NCBI RefSeq assembly: GCF_001570565.1
Contig: NZ_BBXE01000046.1
Location: 1 to 64,000, forward strand
Direction: 5' to 3'
Origin: Herbidospora yilanensis
GTDB taxonomy: Bacteria; Actinomycetota; Actinomycetes; Streptosporangiales; Streptosporangiaceae
DNA: 64,000 bases
Part shown: positions 50,094 to 64,000 of the stretch, in pieces
Numbering within the stretch: the stretch's first letter is position 1
Layout: every line of letters starts with the position of its first letter
Made by a program: the position numbers and the translations under genes
The notes under the pieces: generated by a model
Seen by the model: only the letters and a program-made list of their open reading frames with translations
Told to the model about the DNA's origin: nothing
Database searches by the model: none

Positions 50094-50888
50094 CTACGAC
50101 GTGTGGTGCCGCCCCATCGGGATGACCAGAGGCGTCCCGCTCACCGGGTCGGTCGTCACCTGGCAACGCAGGTCGAAGACCTCCGCGACGGTCTCCGCCG
50201 TGATGACGTCGGCCGGGTCGCCCTCCGCCACGATGCGCCCGCCCTTCATGGCGATCACGTGGTCGGCGTACCGGCAGGCCTGGTTCAGGTCGTGCAGGAC
50301 CATCACGATCGTGCGGCCCTCGTCGCGGTTCAGGTCGTGGATCAGGTCCAGGACGTCGATCTGGTGCGCGAGGTCGAGGTAGGTCGTCGGCTCGTCGAGC
50401 AGCAGGACGGGGGTGCCCTGCGCCACCGCCATGGCGATCCAGGCCCGCTGGCGCTGGCCGCCCGACAACTCGTCGACGGCGCGGCCGGCCAGGTCGGCGA
50501 TGCCGGTCGCGGCCAGGGCGCCGTGGACGGCCGACTCGTCGGCCTTCGACCACTGCCGCCACCACGTCTGGTGCGGCGACCGGCCGCGTGTCACCAGGTC
50601 GAGCACGGTCAGGCCCTCGGGCGCGGTCGGGCCCTGCGGCAGGATGCCGAGCCGCCGGGCCAGTTCCCGGGTCGGGATCGAGTGCAGGGCTCGGCCGTCG
50701 AGTTCCACCGCCCCCTTGCGCGGGGCCAGCAGCCGGGCCAGGGCGCGCAGGAGCGTCGACTTGCCGCAGGCGTTCGCGCCGACGATGGCCGTGATGCGGC
50801 CCGGGGGGACCTGCACGTCGAGGTCGTCGACGACGACCCGCTGGTCGTAGGCGAGCTGGAGGCCACCGGCCTGGAGTCGGGGGGTCAT
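50094..50888 (-). CDS. Fe-siderophore ABC importer, ATPase (FecE type)
   Basis: A 264-aa ATPase. Walker A GANACGKST, the signature LSGGQRQRAWIAMAVAQ, Walker B VLLLDEPTTYLD and the switch His in VLHDLNQACRY are all intact and typical of FepC/FecE. It powers the two FecCD permeases encoded just upstream on the same strand (6-nt gap). No cognate binding protein lies in the window. Confidence 0.93.
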   Translation of the reverse strand: MTPRLQAGGLQLAYDQRVVVDDLDVQVPPGRITAIVGANACGKSTLLRALARLLAPRKGAVELDGRALHSIPTRELARRLGILPQGPTAPEGLTVLDLVTRGRSPHQTWWRQWSKADESAVHGALAATGIADLAGRAVDELSGGQRQRAWIAMAVAQGTPVLLLDEPTTYLDLAHQIDVLDLIHDLNRDEGRTIVMVLHDLNQACRYADHVIAMKGGRIVAEGDPADVITAETVAEVFDLRCQVTTDPVSGTPLVIPMGRHHTS

Positions 50889-50894
50889 GGGATC

Positions 50895-51956
50895 TCAGCC
50901 TCCTGAGCCCGCGCGGTTGGCGCGGATGAGCAGCCAGAGCAGAATCGGGGCGCCGAGGACGCCGGTGACGACGCCGACCGGGAGTTCCATCGGGAACAGC
51001 CGGGCGGCGGCGAGGTCCGAGCCGGCCACGAACAACGCGCCGGTCAGGCCCGCCGCGAGCGGGGGAGGCCAGGCGGTGCCGGCCAGCCGCTGGGCGATCT
51101 GGGGCGCGGCCAGGGCGACGAACGCGATGGGCCCTCCGGCGGCCGTGCCGAAGGCGACCAGGCCGACCCCCGTCACGAGCAGGGCGAGCCGGACGAACTG
51201 CACGCGGGTGCCGAGGCCGATGGCGACGTCGTCGCCGAGCTGGAGGGTGCGGGTCAGGCGGCCGAGCGCCAGGGCCGCCGGGACCAGCACGGCCATGGTG
51301 AGCGCCAGCGGCAGGGCCTGGGACCAGTCGCGGCCGTTGAGGTTGCCGGTGAGCCAGCCGAGGGCGGCGTGCGCCTGGAACTGCATGCCGCGGGCCACCA
51401 GGTAGTCGGTGGCCGAGGTGGCCATCCACTGGAGGCCGATGCCGACCAGGATGATGCGGTAGCCGGTGGTGCCGCGCCGCCAGGCCAGCACGTACACGAG
51501 GGCGGCCATGACGAACGTGCCGAGCAGGCCGAGCGCTTGCGTGCTGACGGTGCCGGTCCAGCCGAAGACGATGCCGGCCACGACGGCCGTGCCGGCGCCC
51601 TGGGTGAAGCCGATCATGTCGGGGCTGGCCAGCGCGTTGCGGGTCATCGTCTGGAAGATCGCACCCGACAGGCCGAACGCGAAGCCGACCAGGAGGCCGA
51701 CGACGGCGCGCGGCAGGCGCAGCTCCCGCACGATCAGCAGCGTGCCGGGGTCGCCGACGCCGACGACGGCCCGCATCGCCTCGGTGAAGGTGATGGGGAA
51801 GTCGCCCATCGACACCGCCCAGGCGACCACGAGGAACGTGGCCGCGGCCAGCGCGGCGCAGACGGTGATCAGGCGGGGGCGGAGACGCCCGGAGAGGGGC
51901 GGCAGGGCGATCCGGAAGTGCGGGCCGGGCTTGGGGGAGAGGGTCTTGGCCGCCAC
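50895..51956 (-). CDS. Fe-siderophore ABC importer, FecCD permease 2
   Basis: A 353-aa BtuC/FecCD-type permease with about ten membrane helices. LSGAIFQTMTRNALASPDMIGFTQGAG is the family signature after helix 2-3. GGPIAFVALAAPQIAQRLAG contains the ATPase-coupling loop. The GTG start follows the upstream permease stop by one base. It forms a heterodimer with permease 1. Confidence 0.92.
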   Translation of the reverse strand: MAAKTLSPKPGPHFRIALPPLSGRLRPRLITVCAALAAATFLVVAWAVSMGDFPITFTEAMRAVVGVGDPGTLLIVRELRLPRAVVGLLVGFAFGLSGAIFQTMTRNALASPDMIGFTQGAGTAVVAGIVFGWTGTVSTQALGLLGTFVMAALVYVLAWRRGTTGYRIILVGIGLQWMATSATDYLVARGMQFQAHAALGWLTGNLNGRDWSQALPLALTMAVLVPAALALGRLTRTLQLGDDVAIGLGTRVQFVRLALLVTGVGLVAFGTAAGGPIAFVALAAPQIAQRLAGTAWPPPLAAGLTGALFVAGSDLAAARLFPMELPVGVVTGVLGAPILLWLLIRANRAGSGG

Positions 51957-51957
51957 G

Positions 51958-53007
51958 TCACACCTCGGCCAGCTTGCGGCGGCGGACCAGCATGATGAAG
52001 AACGGCCCGCCCAGGAACGCGATCAGCACGCCCGCCTGCACCTCCGTCGGTTCGGCGATCAGGCGGCCGGCGATGTCGGCGACGAGCAGCAGCGCCGGGG
52101 CGATCAGCGCCGACAGCGGCAGCAGCCAGCGGTGGTCGGGGCCGAGGCCGGCCGACTGGGCCAGGGCGCGGGCCACGTGGGGCACGACCAGGCCGATGAA
52201 GACGACCGGGCCGATCGCGGCGACGGCCGCCCCGGTCAGCAGCATGACGGCGACCACCCCCTGCGTGCGGACCAGGGCCAGGTTGCGCCCCAGCGAGGTG
52301 GCCACGTCGTCGCCGAGCGCGAGGCTGTTGAGCGCGGGGGCCGAGGCGAGCGCGAGCACCGCGCCGGCCACCACGAACGGGAGGATCTGGAGGGCCACGT
52401 CGCCGTTCAGCCCGGCCAGCGAGCCGGCCGACCAGAAGCGGTAGCGGTCGAGCGCCTCGACGTCCATGAGGACCATCGCGCTGGTCACCGAGCCGAGGAA
52501 CGCGGTCACGGCGATGCCGGCCAGGGCGAGTTTCACCGGGGTGAGGCCCGAGCGGCCCATGCGGCCCAGCACGAACACCACGACGCTGGCCGCCGCCGCG
52601 CCGAGGAGGGCGAACCAGATGAAGCCGTACAGGGTGCCGATGCCGAAGGCCACGATCGAGACGACGATGCCGAACGACGCGCCCGCGCTGACGCCGAGCA
52701 GGCCCGGGTCGGCGAGCGGGTTGCGGGTGAGCGCCTGCATGAGGGTGCCGCCCAGGCCCATCGCGACGCCGGTGGTCAGGCCGATGGCGGTGCGGGGGGC
52801 GCGGACCGACCAGACGATGTTCTCGACGTTCGACGACACCGGGTCTCCGGTGAGGGCGGCGACGACCTGGCCGAGGGGGATCGCGACGGCGCCCAGCGCC
52901 AGGGAGAGCAGGCAGACGAGGACGAGCAGGGCGACCAGCAGGGTCAGCAGCAACGTCGGCCGGACCCCGGGGGGTGACTTACTGGGAGTAACTGAACCGA
53001 TCGCCAC
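51958..53007 (-). CDS. Fe-siderophore ABC importer, FecCD permease 1
   Basis: A 349-aa BtuC/FecCD-type permease with about ten helices. LGGTLMQALTRNPLADPGLLGVSAGA is the classical signature and VVFIGLVVPHVARAL the coupling loop. It is the first gene of the leftward importer operon. The GTG start has GAGGA five bases upstream and an iron box 12 bp upstream, so it should be induced by iron starvation. It is divergent from the NRPS. Confidence 0.92.
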   Translation of the reverse strand: MAIGSVTPSKSPPGVRPTLLLTLLVALLVLVCLLSLALGAVAIPLGQVVAALTGDPVSSNVENIVWSVRAPRTAIGLTTGVAMGLGGTLMQALTRNPLADPGLLGVSAGASFGIVVSIVAFGIGTLYGFIWFALLGAAAASVVVFVLGRMGRSGLTPVKLALAGIAVTAFLGSVTSAMVLMDVEALDRYRFWSAGSLAGLNGDVALQILPFVVAGAVLALASAPALNSLALGDDVATSLGRNLALVRTQGVVAVMLLTGAAVAAIGPVVFIGLVVPHVARALAQSAGLGPDHRWLLPLSALIAPALLLVADIAGRLIAEPTEVQAGVLIAFLGGPFFIMLVRRRKLAEV

Positions 53008-53018
53008 GAATCCTCATC

Positions 53019-53037
53019 TTAGGTTAGGCAGCCCTTA
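53019..53037. promoter_or_regulatory. IdeR/DmdR iron box 2
   Basis: TTAGGTTAGGCAGCCCTTA has 15 of 19 matches to the consensus, with the left half exact. It is immediately upstream of the FecCD operon. Confidence 0.85.
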
Positions 53038-53075
53038 ACTCTAGCGCCCGGGTTTCGGTAGCCTTTCCCGAGAAC

Positions 53076-53094
53076 TTAGGTAATGCTTACCTTA
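53076..53094. promoter_or_regulatory. IdeR/DmdR iron box 3
   Basis: TTAGGTAATGCTTACCTTA has 15 of 19 consensus matches and perfect AGGTAA/TTACCT arms. It lies 36 bp before the NRPS start. Together with box 2, 57 bp away, it gives separate control of importer and synthetase. Confidence 0.85.
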
Positions 53095-53130
53095 GTAGTG
53101 GCGTTCATGGTTTGGGAGGCTCGGTCTTTC

Positions 53131-64000
<10,870 letters not shown>

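Overview
The window reads as a chromosomal stretch of a high-GC, mycelial-type actinomycete. The evidence is pervasive G/C at third codon positions, GTG and TTG starts, many leaderless-looking genes, IdeR/DmdR-type iron boxes, Tat and lipoprotein exports, and a hydroxamate siderophore locus. An order such as Streptosporangiales is a guess; no rRNA or tRNA gene is present to test it. I see no mobile element, CRISPR array, tRNA or rRNA.

Layout. 1-4.6 kb: 5' end of a Tat-exported protein, an orphan sensor histidine kinase and a two-gene ABC transporter. 4.7-7.3 kb: TPR-like protein, GNAT acetyltransferase and a DUF1295 membrane enzyme. 7.3-12.2 kb: two divergent thiolases, a carotenoid cleavage-type dioxygenase and a tandem HxlR/zinc-ribbon regulator. 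12.2-13.7 kb: EamA exporter with a divergent MarR and twin operators. 13.8-20.8 kb: PhoX-type secreted phosphatase with a PHO-box-like site, an Rph-like dikinase, YchJ, RlmG-type rRNA methyltransferase, a second methyltransferase and an alpha/beta hydrolase.

20.8-28.3 kb is a leftward sugar-acid catabolic locus: NAD-dependent dehydrogenase/epimerase, ManD/RspA-like dehydratase, a TetR-LacI fusion regulator, a sugar ABC importer (binding protein and two permeases) and a nucleoside deaminase. A perfect LacI-type operator sits at its head. The single-chain TetR-LacI regulator is the most unusual protein here.

28.4-33.8 kb: KptA, secreted CBM32-GH128 glucanase, a secreted tandem FtsX-extracellular-domain protein, GNAT, a small EF-hand protein, and an ECF sigma factor with its membrane partner. 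34-40.2 kb: a compact ino1-eboA-eboB-eboE operon running straight into CopC, a cupredoxin-like lipoprotein and a polytopic membrane protein. 40.1-43.5 kb: SUMF1-like and DUF427 proteins, a secreted GDSL esterase with a ricin-type lectin, and an orphan degenerate LivF-like ATPase.

43.6-64 kb is a siderophore locus: AraC regulator, ornithine N5-monooxygenase, formyltransferase, Fe-siderophore FecCD/FecCD/FecE importer, and a large NRPS that runs off the window. Three iron boxes lie at its promoters. The NRPS has methyltransferase-interrupted adenylation domains in modules 1 and 3. Pocket codes read as serine for module 2 and N5-hydroxyornithine for module 3, which predicts an N-methylated, formylated hydroxyornithine/serine siderophore. 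The locus is split by a sodium/proton antiporter block (NhaA, ArsB/NhaD-type transporter, CBS protein) whose two transcription units share an almost identical 25-nt upstream element.
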